In this document: piece by piece, positions 20,782 through 31,816 of the stretch
How the letters are laid out: every line of letters starts with the position of its first letter
How positions within the stretch are numbered: position 1 is the stretch's first letter
Assembly (NCBI GenBank): GCA_018401055.1
Contig: JAGYLB010000110.1
Location: 1-64,000 of the forward strand
DNA length: 64,000 nt
Source: Roseicyclus sp.
GTDB lineage: Bacteria; Pseudomonadota; Alphaproteobacteria; Rhodobacterales; Rhodobacteraceae
Direction of reading: 5' to 3'
Program-made: the position numbers and the translations under genes
The notes under the pieces: generated by a model
Seen by the model: only the letters and a program-made list of their open reading frames with translations
Told to the model about the DNA's origin: nothing
Databases searched by the model: none

Positions 20782-20838
20782 AGTGAAGATCAGTCTAGCA
20801 GGGCCAAACGCGGCTTAGACCTGAGTGAAGGTCAGGCT
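20782..20838. promoter_or_regulatory. Two copies of the AGTGAAGRTCAG motif upstream of the SDR operon
   Basis: AGTGAAGATCAGTCTAG (20782-20798) and TGAGTGAAGGTCAGGCT (20822-20838) lie in the 102-bp gap between the SDR start and the end of the LysR gene. A near-identical copy is found upstream of LysR at 21837-21853. The core AGTGAAGRTCAGKCT is shared by all three. The most economical reading is that these are operator sites for the LysR regulator; this is inference. Confidence 0.5.
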
Positions 20839-20863
20839 CGGCAAAGCGCGGGTCTGATCCGGC

Positions 20864-21796
20864 TCAGGCCCTTTCGGCAGCGCCGGTGCGGAAGAATTCC
20901 CGCGGTTGGCCGACCTGGTCCAGGAGCCAGTCGATGAAGCGCTTGGTCTTGACGCCGACCGACACCGTCGTGGGCCAGATGACGTAGAAGCCCGCGCCCG
21001 TTGGCAGACGCATGTCGAGCGGGCGCACCAGCTTGCCCTCGGCGATCACATCGTCAAGCAGGCCCAACTGCCCGATGGCCAGACCGAACCCCTGTTGCGC
21101 CGCCGAATAGGTCAGAAGCGAGGTTTCGAAATCCGTGCCACGGTTGGTGTCGAGATCAACACCCACATCGCGCGCCCAGTATTCCCAAGCCCGGCGGCGG
21201 TAATGCGAATGCAGCAGCTCCCCCCGCATCACATCGGCAGGCTGCGACAGCCCGTCGATGGAGGCCAGATAGTCGCGGCTGCAGACCACATCGACCTCTT
21301 CGTCCCAGAGCTTCCGGCTGCGCGCATCGCGCCAGTCGTCACGGCCGAGTTGCAGCGCCACATCCAGATGGGTGCCCCGGAAATCCAGCGGTTCCACCCG
21401 CGTGTCAAAGCGCACCCGGATGTCGGGATGCTGGCGGGTGAAATCCATCAACTTGGGCATCAGCCAGTAATGCGCCACGGTGGGATGGATGCGCAGGTTC
21501 ACCGTGCCTTCGGTCTCGTGGCTGATCATGCGCTCGGTCGCGCGTTCCAGATCGTCGAACAGGCCAGAGATTTCCTGACCAAAGGCGCGGCCCACATCGG
21601 TCAGCTTGGCCGAACGCACGCCGCGTTCGAACAGGCTCACATCCAGAAAATCCTCGAGGATCGCGATCTGCCGGCTGATCGCCACCTGACTGACGCCCAA
21701 TTCGCGGGCAGCAGCGGTGAATGTCTTGTGGCGCGAGGCGACGGCAAAGGACCGCAGCGGGTTGGGCAGCGGCAGGTTGATGCGGCGGCGTTGCAT
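20864..21796 (-). CDS. LysR family transcriptional regulator (GcvA-like)
   Basis: Regulator of 310 residues. The N-terminal winged helix reads LRSFAVASRHKTFTAAAREL then GVSQVAISRQIAILEDFLD and LFERGVRSAKLTDVG. The remainder is the periplasmic-binding-like effector domain, with LRIHPTVAHYWLMPKLMDF typical of the GcvA/AmpR subgroup. The frame is intact. It is divergent from the AbrB-type gene and lies behind the SDR operon. Copies of one motif on both sides suggest it controls the SDR operon, itself and the AbrB/dehydrogenase pair. Confidence 0.92.
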   Translation of the reverse strand: MQRRRINLPLPNPLRSFAVASRHKTFTAAARELGVSQVAISRQIAILEDFLDVSLFERGVRSAKLTDVGRAFGQEISGLFDDLERATERMISHETEGTVNLRIHPTVAHYWLMPKLMDFTRQHPDIRVRFDTRVEPLDFRGTHLDVALQLGRDDWRDARSRKLWDEEVDVVCSRDYLASIDGLSQPADVMRGELLHSHYRRRAWEYWARDVGVDLDTNRGTDFETSLLTYSAAQQGFGLAIGQLGLLDDVIAEGKLVRPLDMRLPTGAGFYVIWPTTVSVGVKTKRFIDWLLDQVGQPREFFRTGAAERA

Positions 21797-21836
21797 GATC
21801 TGCGGTTATCCTTGCGCGATTTCTAGCCGGTCACCT

Positions 21837-21853
21837 TGAGTGAAGGTCAGGCT
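21837..21853. promoter_or_regulatory. Third copy of the LysR-linked motif
   Basis: TGAGTGAAGGTCAGGCT is identical over 17 bases to 20822-20838 and is followed by AGACT, giving the CTAG extension seen in the 20782 copy. It sits in the divergent region between the LysR start (21796) and the AbrB-type gene (21914). Confidence 0.5.
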
Positions 21854-21913
21854 AGACTTCCCCACAGTTCAGCGTCAAGGCAACCCCACGCAGACGCGGG
21901 CAGAGGACCCGGG

Positions 21914-23038
21914 ATGACACCGGGACCCAGCCAATCGGCGTCGAAGGACACGCCGCCACCCAGCGGCTGGGGGACAGATATCGGGCCTGCTGGCCTTGCT
22001 GGCGGTCTCGGTGGTGGCGGGTTGGGTCTTCGACCTGCTTGGCGCGCCGCTTCCGCGTGGATGATCGGGCCGCTGATCGTGACGGCCATCGTGTTCATGA
22101 CGCTGGCCCCCGCCGTCACTGTGCCGACCAAGATCAGGCCAGGCGCGCAGATCGTCGTGGCAACTCAGGTGGGCCTCGCGTTTTCGCCCGACGCCTTCCA
22201 GATGCTGGCCGAGCTGGCCCCCGTGATGGTCGGAATGGCGCTGGCGACGGGCGTATGCGTCGTGATCGTGGCCTATGTTCTGATGCGCCTGACAGGGCAG
22301 AGGTTCTCGCAGGCCTTTCTGTCCACGGTGCCGACAAGCCCGGTCGAAGCAGCGACCATGGCGCAGGATGCCGGCATGCCGGTGACGCCGGTGATCCTGT
22401 CGCAGACCCTGCGGCTCGCCCTGGTGGTGATTGTGGTGCCCTTTGCGCTCTATGCCGTCGAAGGCTGGCCCGAGGGGCAGCGCCCGGTGATCACGCTGGC
22501 AGCCCCCGACCCTGTCGGTATCGCTCTTCTGGCGCTGATGGGGGTGGCTGGCGCTTGGGTGTTCAAGCGGTTGCGGATCGCCAACCCCAATTTCCTCGGA
22601 CCGCTGGCCGTGGCCGCCGCCATTGCCGCGATGGGCCAATGCGCCCGCCCCCTTCCCTCCCCTGATCCTTGCGCTTGCGCAGGTGTGGTCTTGGGCACAT
22701 GGCTTGGCGCGACCTTCCGGCGCGATTTCCTGACCACGGCACTGGCGCAGACGGTGACCAGCCTTGCCTCGTCCCTGGTGCTTTTGGCGCTGTGCTCGGC
22801 CTGCGCGATTGGCATCGCGGCGCTGGCCGGGGTGGATTGGCAGGTGCTGGTGCTGGGTGCGGCCCCCGGCGGTGTCGTGGAAATGGCGCTGACGGCGAAA
22901 TTCCTTGCACAGAATGTCGTGCTGATCACGACCTTCCACCTCGTGCGGATCTTCATCTTCATCCCGAACATCCCGTGGATCGTCCGGATGATCCTCCGCT
23001 GGGAAACCCGCCGCCAAGACAGGGAGACACCGAAATGA
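21914..23038 (+). CDS. AbrB family membrane protein, local frameshift near the N-terminus
   Basis: Membrane protein of about 370 residues with two AbrB-duplication transporter halves. Clear family parts are AWMIGPLIVTAIVF, STVPTSPVEAATMAQDAGMP, LLALMGVAGAWVFKRLRI, and VLVLGAAPGGVVEMALTAKF then LAQNVVLITTFHLVRI. Between about 21980 and 22060 the frame shifts and returns; the alternative frame reads ISGLLALLAVSVVAGWVFDL then LGAPLP, the expected first helix. ATG 21914 is the likely start. Its stop overlaps the next gene by ATGA. The family is poorly characterised; a role in carboxylate transport or regulation is possible but unproven. Confidence 0.8.
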   Translation: MTPGPSQSASKDTPPPSGWGTDIGPAGLAGGLGGGGLGLRPAWRAASAWMIGPLIVTAIVFMTLAPAVTVPTKIRPGAQIVVATQVGLAFSPDAFQMLAELAPVMVGMALATGVCVVIVAYVLMRLTGQRFSQAFLSTVPTSPVEAATMAQDAGMPVTPVILSQTLRLALVVIVVPFALYAVEGWPEGQRPVITLAAPDPVGIALLALMGVAGAWVFKRLRIANPNFLGPLAVAAAIAAMGQCARPLPSPDPCACAGVVLGTWLGATFRRDFLTTALAQTVTSLASSLVLLALCSACAIGIAALAGVDWQVLVLGAAPGGVVEMALTAKFLAQNVVLITTFHLVRIFIFIPNIPWIVRMILRWETRRQDRETPK

Positions 23039-24031
23039 CCCCGCACCGCACCCTGCCCGCCGGGCGCAAGGCCCGCATCGCCGTACTCGACGATTATATG
23101 GGGGTGGCCCACCGTCTTGCCGACTGGGACAGCCTTAGGGGCCGGGCCGAGGTGACCTTTCTGCGTGACGCCATCGCGCAAGGCGATCTGGCGCGCAGCC
23201 TTGCGCCTTATGACGCGATCTGCCTGTTGCGCGAGCGGACGGATTTCCCGGGCGATGTGTTGCGCGCCCTGCCCAACCTAAAGGTCATCGCGGCGACCGG
23301 GCGGCAGAACCGCACGCCTCGACAGCGCGACCGCCGCCGAACTTGGCATCCCCGTGATGACGACCGATGGCAGCGGCAATGGCGCCTATGCCACGGTCGA
23401 ACTGGCCTGGGGCATGATCCTGGGCCTGATGCGCCACATCCCCGACGAATCTGCCGCGATGCGGGCGGGCGGCTGGCAGACCCGGCTGGGCCACGCGCTT
23501 TATGGTCGGACGCTGGGCCTTGTGGGTCTGGGCAAGCTGGGCGCGCGGATGGCACTGGTTGCGCGCGCCTTCGGGATGGACGTGATCGCCTGGAGCCCGA
23601 ACCTGAACCCCGAACGCGCGGAAGCGGGCGGGGCCGTCTACGCAGACAAGGCAGCGCTGTTCGCCAAGGCCGACATCGTGTCGCTGCACCTTGTTTTGGG
23701 ACCGACCACGCGCGGCATCGTGACGGGTGCGGATATCGCGCGGATGCAGCCCCATGCGCTACTGATCAACACTGCGCGCGGGCCGCTGGTGGATGAGGCG
23801 GCACTGATTTCAGCCTTGCAGTCGGGGAAAATCGGCGGCGCGGGCATCGACGTCTTCGACCGTGAACCTTTGCCGGCCGATGCGCCGATCCGGAGCACGC
23901 CGCGAACGCTGTTGACGCCGCATCTGGGCTATGCGGTGCAGGAAACCTTTGAAAGTTTTTACCAGCAGACCGTCGAGAACCTCGACGGCTGGCTTGATGG
24001 CGCACCGCGACGCTTGCTCACCCCGAACTGA
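23035..24031 (+). CDS. D-2-hydroxyacid dehydrogenase family protein, one frameshift
   Basis: NAD-dependent 2-hydroxyacid dehydrogenase of about 330 residues. It begins RIAVLDDYMGVAHRLADW. After a frame change near 23310 it continues with MTTDGSGNGAYATVELAWGM, the Rossmann motif LGLVGLGKLGARMA, MQPHALLINTARGPLVDEAA with the catalytic arginine and glutamate region, and LTPHLGYAV with the catalytic histidine. The start ATG overlaps the AbrB stop. A strong hairpin follows the stop. Confidence 0.9.
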
Positions 24032-24034
24032 AAA

Positions 24035-24058
24035 GGCCGGTCCCCGCAAGGACCGGCC
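24035..24058. terminator. Bidirectional hairpin terminator
   Basis: GGCCGGTCC and GGACCGGCC form a perfect 9-bp stem with a 6-base loop, 3 bp after the hydroxyacid dehydrogenase stop and 25 bp from the end of the convergent tctC gene. There is an A-tract on the left (24031-24034), which would act as the T-tract for the minus strand. Confidence 0.8.
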
Positions 24059-24083
24059 CTCCCATCTTCGTTCTGGCCAAGAC

Positions 24084-25038
24084 TTACTGGCCGATGCCGC
24101 GAGCCGCGGCCAGATCGGCCCAGATCTGCATGTCACGCAGATAGATGTCGCGAAACTCGGTCGGCGACAGGTTCCCCGCAAGGGCGTAGTTGTCCGCCAG
24201 CAGGGCCTGCATCGACTCGGTCGCCATCGCGGTTGCAAAATCGGTGTTGATGCGTTCTGCCAGCGCCGGGTCCATCCCGCCGGGGCCAAAGAGGGCCACC
24301 CAACCTTCCAGTTCCACACCCTCGATCCCGGCCTCGCCGCTCGACTGGATGTCGGGCAGAAGCGGGAACCGCTCGGGCGCAAGCACCGCCAGTGCCTTGA
24401 CGCGACCATCGTTGACATAGGGCATGACGCTGGCCGTGGTGGAAATATAGGTGTCGCTGTGGCCGCCCATCATGTTGGTCTGCGCCTCACCGCCACCCGA
24501 GAAATGGATGACCTCGGCGGGCAGGTTCGCGGCCTGGATCAACAGCTCGGACATGAAGTGGCTGGAGCTGCCGGGGCCCGCGGTGCCCAGGAACATCGGG
24601 CGTTCCTGCGCCTCGGCCAGAAAACCGGTCAGGTCGTCCGATTGCACATTCGCGCCGCCGACCAGAACATAGGGGCTGGTGATCAAGAGCGAGATGGGCG
24701 TCACATCCTCGACCGGGTCATATTGCAGCTCGGCCTGAATGGCGGGCGCGGTCGTGATCGCGGCGGTGTTGATCAACAGCGTAAGCCCATCGGGATCGGC
24801 CTGGGTCATCGACGTGGTGCCGATCATGGACCCCGCACCGGGGCGGTTTTCCACCACCACGGGCTGGCCCCAGATCTGTTCCAGCTCGATCGCGATGGAC
24901 CGCGCGGTCAGGTCGGTGGACCCGCCGGTGCCATAGGGCACGATGATGGTCACAGGCCCCGTCGGGAATGTGTCTTGCGCGAATGCGGCGGTCGTCGTCA
25001 GCAACCGCGCCAAGCGCTGCGGCTGCCAGGGTCTTCAT
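24084..25038 (-). CDS. tctC: Tripartite tricarboxylate transporter substrate-binding protein (TctC), one frameshift
   Basis: Periplasmic receptor of the Bug/TctC family, about 317 residues. The signal peptide starts MKTLAAAALGA (25038) and, after a frame change near 25010, continues to TTTAAFAQD. Mature family sequence includes TIIVPYGTGGSTDLTARSIA, VVENRPGAGSMIGTTSM and FLGTAGPGSSSHFMSELL. It belongs with TctA and TctB encoded upstream in the same direction. It binds an unknown carboxylate, plausibly the entry substrate of the adjacent CoA pathway. Confidence 0.9.
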
Positions 25039-25111
25039 GGTGGTGGTCTCCTCCTCCGGTTGAACTGTCACGCGATTGCGTGTCGAAACGGTCATGAGAA
25101 CGGCGCCCTCC

Positions 25112-26661
25112 TCAGCGCCCGCCCCCGACCGATGGGTTGCCCGCTGCGGCCAGACGGCGGCGGCGGCGCAGGATCGCGCCCAGAACCGTCCAGACCAGCA
25201 TCAGCGCCGCCAATGCCAGAACCGTCCCGGCCAGAGGGCGTTCCAGGATGGCGGTGAAATCGCCCCGGGCCAGAACCATCGCGCGGCGGAACTGGATCTC
25301 CAGCAGCGGGACCCAGCACGAAGCCCAGAAGCAGCGGCGCAGCGGGCAGGCTGGCCAGTCGCATGACATAGCCCAGCACGCCAAAGCCCAGCACCATCAG
25401 CACGTCGGCCGGGTTGGTACGCACGCTGTAGGCCCCGATGCAGATGAACACGAGGATCGCGGGATAAAGGTAGTGATAGGGCACCAGAAGCAGGCGAACC
25501 CAAAGGCCGATCAGGGGCAGGTTCAGCACCAGAAGCAGCAGGTTGCCGATCCAGAAGCTCATGATCAGGCCCCAGAACAGCGCGGGCTGTTGCACGATCA
25601 GCGTCGGCCCCGGCTGGATGCCATGCACCATCAGCGCGCCCAGCATCAGCGCCATGGTGGCACTGCCCGGAATGCCCAGCGTCAGCGTGGGGATAAAGGC
25701 GGTCTGGTCAGCCGAATTGTTCGCCGTCTCGGGCGCGACGATGCCCTCGATCGCGCCCTTGCCGAAGCGTTCGGGGGTTTTCGACACGCGCTTTTCGACC
25801 GCATAGGCCATGAAGGCGGCAATCGACGGGCCGGTTCCCGGCAGCGCGCCGAAAAACGCCCCGATGGACGATCCGCGCAGGCCCGGCATCCACGACCGGC
25901 GCCAGTCGTCGCGGGTGGGCAGCATATTCTTCCACTTGGCGCTCGACTTGTCGATCTTGTCGCTGCGCGCCGCGCCGACCGAAGACAGGATCTCGCCGAT
26001 CCCGAACAGGCCCATGGCCATGGCGCTGATCCCGAACCCGTCAAGCAGGCTCATGGAGCCGAAGGTAAAGCGCGCGACACCGCTCTGGCTGTCGGTGCCG
26101 ACGGTGGCGATCAGCATGCCAAGGATCACCATGGCCAGCCCCTTAGATCAGCGAGGCATTGGCGATGGTCGACGCCGCCACCAACCCCAGCACCATCAGC
26201 GCGAAATACTCCGCCGGTCCGAAGGTCAGCGCGTAATCGGCGATGACGGGGGAAAACAGGCTCAAGATGATGATGCCGAACGATCCGCCCGCGAAGGACG
26301 CGATCGTGGTCATGAACAGCGCCACGCCCGCCCCGCCCCTGCTGGGCCATCGGATAGCCGTCAAGGCAGGTCACCGCCGAAGATGTCGCGCCAGGGATGT
26401 TGAGCAGGATCGACGCCGTCGACCCGCCATAGGTGGTGCCATAGTAGATCCCCCGCCAGGCTACGATCCAGCGCGGCGGTCGGATCGAGGCAGAAGGCAG
26501 GATCGAGCAGCGTCGAGCATTTGCGGCCAGCGGGCATCCGACGCCGGGGATCACGCCCACGAAAGTGCCTAGGAACACGCCGAGAAAACAGAACAAGAGG
26601 TTGGTCGGCGTCAACGCCGCTCTCCTGAGACCTGGCGGGCGAGGTTCGCCAGCAACTCCAT
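25112..26661 (-). CDS. tctA: Tripartite tricarboxylate transporter permease (TctA), several frameshifts
   Basis: Large membrane subunit, about 510 residues expected. Recognisable parts in order are TPTNLLFCFLGVFLGTFVGV then IPGVG, YGGSTASILLNIPGATSSAV, then the long piece with GIGEILSSVGAARSDKID, GALPGTGPSIAAFMAYAVEK, TLTLGIPGSATMALMLGALM and LLLGFVLGP, and the end RRAMVLARGDFTAILERPLA. Frame changes near 26620, 26500, 26370, 26145 and 25300 interrupt it. The start ATG 26661 overlaps the TctB stop (ATGA). Confidence 0.85.
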
Positions 26662-27125
26662 CAAAACGACCAGTCAAACGCGGGCATGCTGAGACGCAAT
26701 CCCGCGATGAAGATGCCCCAGGTCAGCGCCGCCATCGCCATGCCGAGGATCAGCGCGCCGACAGCAGAGACCCGTGTTTCCGCCAAGGTTGCGATGAGGG
26801 TCGTGGCCAGAACGGACGGTACAAGCCCGAAGCGCTCGATCATCAAGGCAAAGGCCAGAACGGCCGCCGACAGGAAGATCATCGGCCGGAGGCGAATGGC
26901 CGCCGCCTCGCCCTTCTGCACCAAGGCCGGCAGCGCGATGGCAAGACCGAAACACGCAAGGATCACCCCCAGCGAGACCGGCATCATGCCCGGCCCCATG
27001 CGCGTAATCGTCCCGAGCGAATAGCTCGACAGCGCATAGGCCGCCGCCGCCACCCCCGCGAAGGTCAGCAGCAGGCCTGCAACAATGTCCCGATAGTTGC
27101 GATCCAGCACCGCCGCTCTCCCCAT
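26661..27125 (-). CDS. tctB: Tripartite tricarboxylate transporter small permease (TctB)
   Basis: Small membrane subunit of 154 residues with four hydrophobic segments. Typical TctB opening after the start: RDIVAGLLLTFAGVAAAAYA then LSSYSLGTITRMGPGMMP. The start MGRAAVLDRN at 27125 is preferred over longer upstream in-frame options, which run through non-coding sequence. It is the first gene of the tctBAC set and divergent from the thioesterase. Confidence 0.9.
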   Translation of the reverse strand: MGRAAVLDRNYRDIVAGLLLTFAGVAAAAYALSSYSLGTITRMGPGMMPVSLGVILACFGLAIALPALVQKGEAAAIRLRPMIFLSAAVLAFALMIERFGLVPSVLATTLIATLAETRVSAVGALILGMAMAALTWGIFIAGLRLSMPAFDWSF

Positions 27126-27255
27126 CCGGCAGGTTTCAATCCCTCTGACATGGACCTTCGAGACAAGCGCCATTGGGCACAACAGGCGAAATCGCGGGCG
27201 AGCATAACAAACGGTAAGGCTCAAACCGCCGGGCGCATGGCTTGCCTGCCTTGCC

Positions 27256-27691
27256 ATGACGCGCGACAAGGCAGGCATGGAACAGGATCTGATCGCCGCT
27301 CGGCTGGACGCTCGACCCCGATGACGGGTTTATCGGGCATGTCGGCGGGTTGCGGCGGCGCGAGCTGGGCGGAGATACGCAGGTGGCCTTCATCGCGCGC
27401 GATTTCCACGCCAACCGCAACGGGGTCGTTCATGGCGGCATGCTGATGACCTTCATCGACCGCGCCATGGGCCAGCGCGCGCGCAAGGTGACGGGTGCAC
27501 CGCGCGGCGCGACCGTCAGCCTGACGCATCAGTTTCTGGCACCGGTCCATATCGGCGATCTGGTCGAGATGACCCCGCAGGTGGTGCGCAAGACATCGAA
27601 GATGGTGTTCCTGACCGGCACCGCCCATGTCGCCGGCGAACCGGTGGTATCGGCACAAGGCGTCTGGCGCGTGACCTTCAGCGCGCCGTGA
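27256..27691 (+). CDS. PaaI family hotdog thioesterase, one frameshift
   Basis: Acyl-CoA thioesterase of about 144 residues. The N-terminal part (MTRDKAGMEQDLIAA) joins, after a frame change near 27300, to TLDPDDGFIGHVGGLRRREL and the hotdog core FHANRNGVVHGGMLMTFIDR with the HGG catalytic motif, then SLTHQFLAPVHIGDLVE. It stands alone between divergent tctB and the convergent acyl-CoA synthetase operon. It probably releases CoA from pathway intermediates. Confidence 0.85.
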
Positions 27692-27697
27692 CGGCCG

Positions 27698-29773
27698 TCA
27701 GGGGGCCAGCACAACCAGCCCATCGGCCGCCGCCACCCCCTGCCCAGAGGACAAGACGAAAAGCGGGTTGATCTCGGCCTCGTCCAGCCTGTCGCCCAGC
27801 GCGCCCGCCATACCGGCGAGCGCCTCGACCGCGGCGATCAGCGCGGAGACGTCATGGGCGGGCGCACCGCGCCAGCCCGCTAGACGCCGCGCGATGCGCA
27901 ACTCGGCAACCATGTCCGCCGCCTCCCCCTCGGCCAGCGGCAGAAGGCGCAGGGTGCTGTCGTCCCACAGTTCTGCCTCAACCCCACCGGCACCAAGTAA
28001 AATCAGCGGCCCCAGTTGCGGATCGCGGCGGACGCCAAGGATCATCTCGATCCCACCCGTCACCAAGGTCTGCACCAGATAACCTTCGGGCGCGGGCAGG
28101 CCCTGTTCGGCCAATCCGCGGGCCATGGCCTCCATCGCCGCGCCGACGGTCGCAGCCGTCAGACCCACCCGAACACCACCTACGTCAGATTTGTGCGCGA
28201 TTACGCGCGAGACGAGCTTGAGCACGACAGGTCCGCCCAGATCGCGGGCGGCTTGCTCGGCCTCGGCTTCCGTCTGCACCATCCGACCGGCCGCACCGGT
28301 CAGGCCGAAGGTCTCGAACAACGCGCGGGCTTCGACCTCGTTCAGGGTGCCCTTGGGCAGATTGTCGGGGCAGTCGCTCTGGGCAGGCAGAACGGGGCGT
28401 GGTGTGGGCAATGGCAGTGCGGCCTTGAGGACCGTGGCGCAGGTTTCGGGCGCGGCAAAGGCCGGCACGCCGTCGCGGTTCAACAGATCGACGATATGGG
28501 GCGCATGCGGGCTGACATAGGCGATCAGCGGCCTGTGCTGGCCGCAGCCCCCGCCCGGATCGCGCCCACCGCCACATCGGGCCGCGCCAGCGCCGACGAG
28601 CCGACAACGACCACCACCCCGTCGATCCCCGGCGCATCCAGCAGCGCCTGCGTGGCCGCCGTCATGATCGCGGGCTCCACCCCCGCCAGCGTCAGATCGA
28701 CCGGATTGGAGGTCATCGGTACATCTTGCCCGAGGATCTGCGCCAGTTTTGTAGCGGTCGCAAGATCCAGTTCCGGAACCTCCAGCCCGAGCATGCCGCA
28801 ATTGTCAGCCACAAGACTGCCCGCACCCCCGGTGGAGGTCAGGATGGCGATGCGCTTGCCCGTTAGCCGCCTTCCACTTGCCAGCATCGCGGGCAGGTCC
28901 AGAAGATCGGAAAATGTCTGCGCCCTTACCGCGCCAACCTGATGGAACAGCGCGTCGTAGACGCGATCCTCGCCCGCCATCGCCCCGGTATGCGAGACAG
29001 CGGCGCGCGCGCCCTGTTCCGAGCGCCCAACATTGTAGACCACCAGCGGCTTGCCTGCATCGCGCGCGGCCAAGGCTGCGGCGCGGAACCGGTCGACAGA
29101 GCGGATGCCTTCGACATAGGCGGCGATGACGCGGGTGCCGGGATCGGCGGCGTAGGCGGCGATCAGGTCGGCGATATCGAGATCCGCCTCGTTCCCGGTC
29201 GAGGCAAGGCGGCGAAACCCGATGCCGCGTGCCGCGCCGCGCGACAGCAGCGCACCCAGGATGCCCCCGCTTTGCGACGCGACCGATATGCCGCCGACGG
29301 GAATGTCTGCCAGGTTCGGCAGCGCCACTCGCCGACAGGACGATGCCCCGCGACAGGTCCATCGCGCCGATCGTGTTGGGCCCGAGCAACCGCATGTCAC
29401 CCGCCGCCTGACGCAGCGCATCTTGCCGCGCGCGCCCCTCCTCGCCGGTCTCGCTGTAGCCGCTGGCCAGCACGATCGCGAGCTTGCAACCACGGGCGGA
29501 CAGATCGCGCACCGCACCCTCGGCCCGTTCGACGCCCAAGAGCACGATGGCCACATCGGGCGCGCCCGGCAGGTCGGCGATGGAGGGGTAGCAGGGCAGG
29601 CCGTCGATCTCGGCCACGCGGGGGTTGACCGGCCAGATCGCGCCGGAAAACCCGTGCTTGCGCAGGTAGGCCACAGGCCGCCCCCCGGTCTTGGTCGGAT
29701 CGGCCGAGGCGCCCACGATGGCGACGCTGTCAGGCGCCCAGAGCGCGGCAAGAGCCTGTTGCGGATTGGTCAT
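27698..29773 (-). CDS. NDP-forming acyl-CoA synthetase (acetate-CoA ligase family), two frameshifts
   Basis: Fused alpha/beta acyl-CoA synthetase of about 690 residues, reversible NTP-dependent CoA ligation. The alpha part has the CoA-binding fold (SVAIVGASADPTKTGGRPV; GPNTIGAMDLSRGI), the Ser/SGG region SVASQSGGILGALLSRG and the phospho-histidine motif AAVSHTGAMAGED. The beta part is an ATP-grasp domain with VVLKLVSRVIAHKSDVGGVR, GGIEMILGVRRDPQLGPLIL and DEAEINPLFVL. Breaks near 29330 and 28550. The start ATG 29773 overlaps the upstream fadJ-like stop. A paralogue is encoded upstream at 31816. Confidence 0.9.
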
Positions 29774-31816
29774 GGCTTGGTTTCCCCCTCGATACCCAGT
29801 TGCCGCAGATCGCCCGCGCGCCGCCCAGGGCCCGCCATGGCGGCAAAGCCTTCGCAATTCTCGGTCAGCTTGGCCGCATCCTGCCCTTGCGCCCAATGCA
29901 CCTGGCCCGCCGCGCCAGCGCGGGAAGCCGTAGCCGTTCACCAGCACCACGTCGATGTCGGACGCCCTGAGGGCGATGCCGTCTTGCATCACCAGCGCCG
30001 CCTCGTTCACGATGGCGGCCATAGCGCGCAGGACGATGGCATCGGGGGCCAGCGGCTGGCGGATGATCCCCTTGGTCTCGGAGGCGGCGAGGATCAGCGC
30101 CTCGACCTCCGGGTCGCGGGCGGGCGCGTCGCCGTCGTAGCGGAAATAGCCCGCGCCGGTCTTGCGGCCAAAGCGCCCCGCTTCGCACAGCTGGTCGGGG
30201 ATCGTGACATAGCGGTCAGCCGGGTCGCGCATGGCGACCTGAGCGCTGCGCATGTTCCACGCGATGTCGAGACCTGACAGGTCCGCCACCTTGAAAGGCC
30301 CCATGGCGAAGCCGAAGTCTTCGAGCGCGGCATCGACCTGATGGGGCAGCGCGCCATCCTCGAGCATGAATTCGCAGGCCAGTCGGTAGGCGGCATAGAT
30401 GCGATTGCCGATGAAGCCGAACCCGTTTGCGGCCTCGACCGGCTGCTTGCCCAGCATCTTCGCCACGGACAGGCCCGTGGCCATCGCCGCATCACTGCTG
30501 TGCGTGGCGCGCACGATTTCCAGCAGCTTCATCACATGGGCGGGGCTGAAGAAATGCAGGCCGATGACCCGCTCCGGGTTGGTAATCGCGTCCGCCATGC
30601 GGTCGATGTCGAGATACGAGGTGTTTGTGGCCAGCACCGCGTCAGACCGTAGAACGGTATCGAGCCGGGCAAAGAGCGCCTGCTTGACGCCCAGATCCTC
30701 GAACACGGCCTCGATCACCAGATCGCAGGGCGCAAGCGCCGCCAGATCGGTTCCCGCCTCAAGCCGCGCGCGGGCGTCATGTGCGGCGGTGGCGCCCATC
30801 TTGCCCCGCTTCACCGCGCCCGCCAGCGCATCGTCGATCCGGGCAATGCCACGCGCCAGCGCTTCGGCGTCCGTGTCCACCAGCACCACGGGCCGTCCCG
30901 CCTGCAAGATCGCCGTGGCGATGCCCGCACCCATCGTGCCGCTGCCGATCACGCCCAGGCGCGCAATGGGCAAGGGTCTGGCGCTGCGGTCCGGATGCCC
31001 GCGCGCCGCCTCGCGTTCGGCAAAGAAAATGTGGCGCAGGGCGCGCGCCTCGGGCGCCGTGCGCAGTTCCTGAAAGGTGGCGCGCTCAGCGGCCAGTCCC
31101 TCGGCGGCGGAGATAGTGCCAGCCGCGCGGACATGGGCGATGGCCGCCAGAACATGGGGCCGCGCGCGGGCTGACGCCTTGGTCACGGCCTCTTCCAGCC
31201 CCTCGGCCTCTGGCACGGGGCAATCGATGATGCGGCGCTTGGTGCGTGCCATCGCGCGCGCCATCGCCACCGCCTCGGCCAGCAAGTCGCCCTCGGCCAC
31301 CGCATCGATCATGCCAAGCGTCAGCGCGCGCTCTGCAGGCACGCGCACCGCGCCGGCGATCAGGCGGATCGCCTCGGGGCGACCGACAAGGCGCGGCAGT
31401 TTCTGGGTGCCGCCCGCGCCGGGGATGATGCCCAGCGCTGTCTCGGGCAGGCCCACGACTGTACCCGGCGCCGCGATGCGCGCGTCGCAGCCCAACGCCA
31501 GTTCATAGCCACCCCCCAGCGCCGCGCCATGCAGCGCCGCGACGAACGGCTTGCCCGAGGCCTCGATGGCCGCGATCACCTGCGGCATCTGCGGCGGGTC
31601 TAGCGGCAGATCGAATTCGCGCAGATCCGAGCCCGAGATGAAGCTGCGCCCGGCCCCGATCAGGACCGCGCCGGTCAGGCTGTCGTCGTCCTCGACCGCC
31701 GCGATGGCCGCCAACAGCGCCTTGCGCACCGCATGCGAGCCCGCGTTGACCGGCGGGTTGTCGATGACCAAAACGGCGATGTCGCCGTCACGCTCCAGAT
31801 GCACCTGCCCCGCCAT
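29770..31816 (-). CDS. Bifunctional enoyl-CoA hydratase/3-hydroxyacyl-CoA dehydrogenase (FadJ-like), one frameshift
   Basis: Beta-oxidation enzyme of about 680 residues. Residues 1-190 are a crotonase domain (GRSFISGSDLREFDLP; LPETALGIIPGAGGTQKLPR). From about 290 follows the NAD-binding hydroxyacyl-CoA dehydrogenase domain (LGVIGSGTMGAGIATAILQA; HFFSPAHVMKLLEIV; GFGFIGNRIYAAYR) and two C-terminal helical domains (GFGRKTGAGYFRYD-like region; VVLVNGYGFPRWRGGP). A frame change near 29915 affects the last 45 residues, which should end ETKP at 29770. It overlaps both neighbouring synthetase genes by ATGA. Confidence 0.92.
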
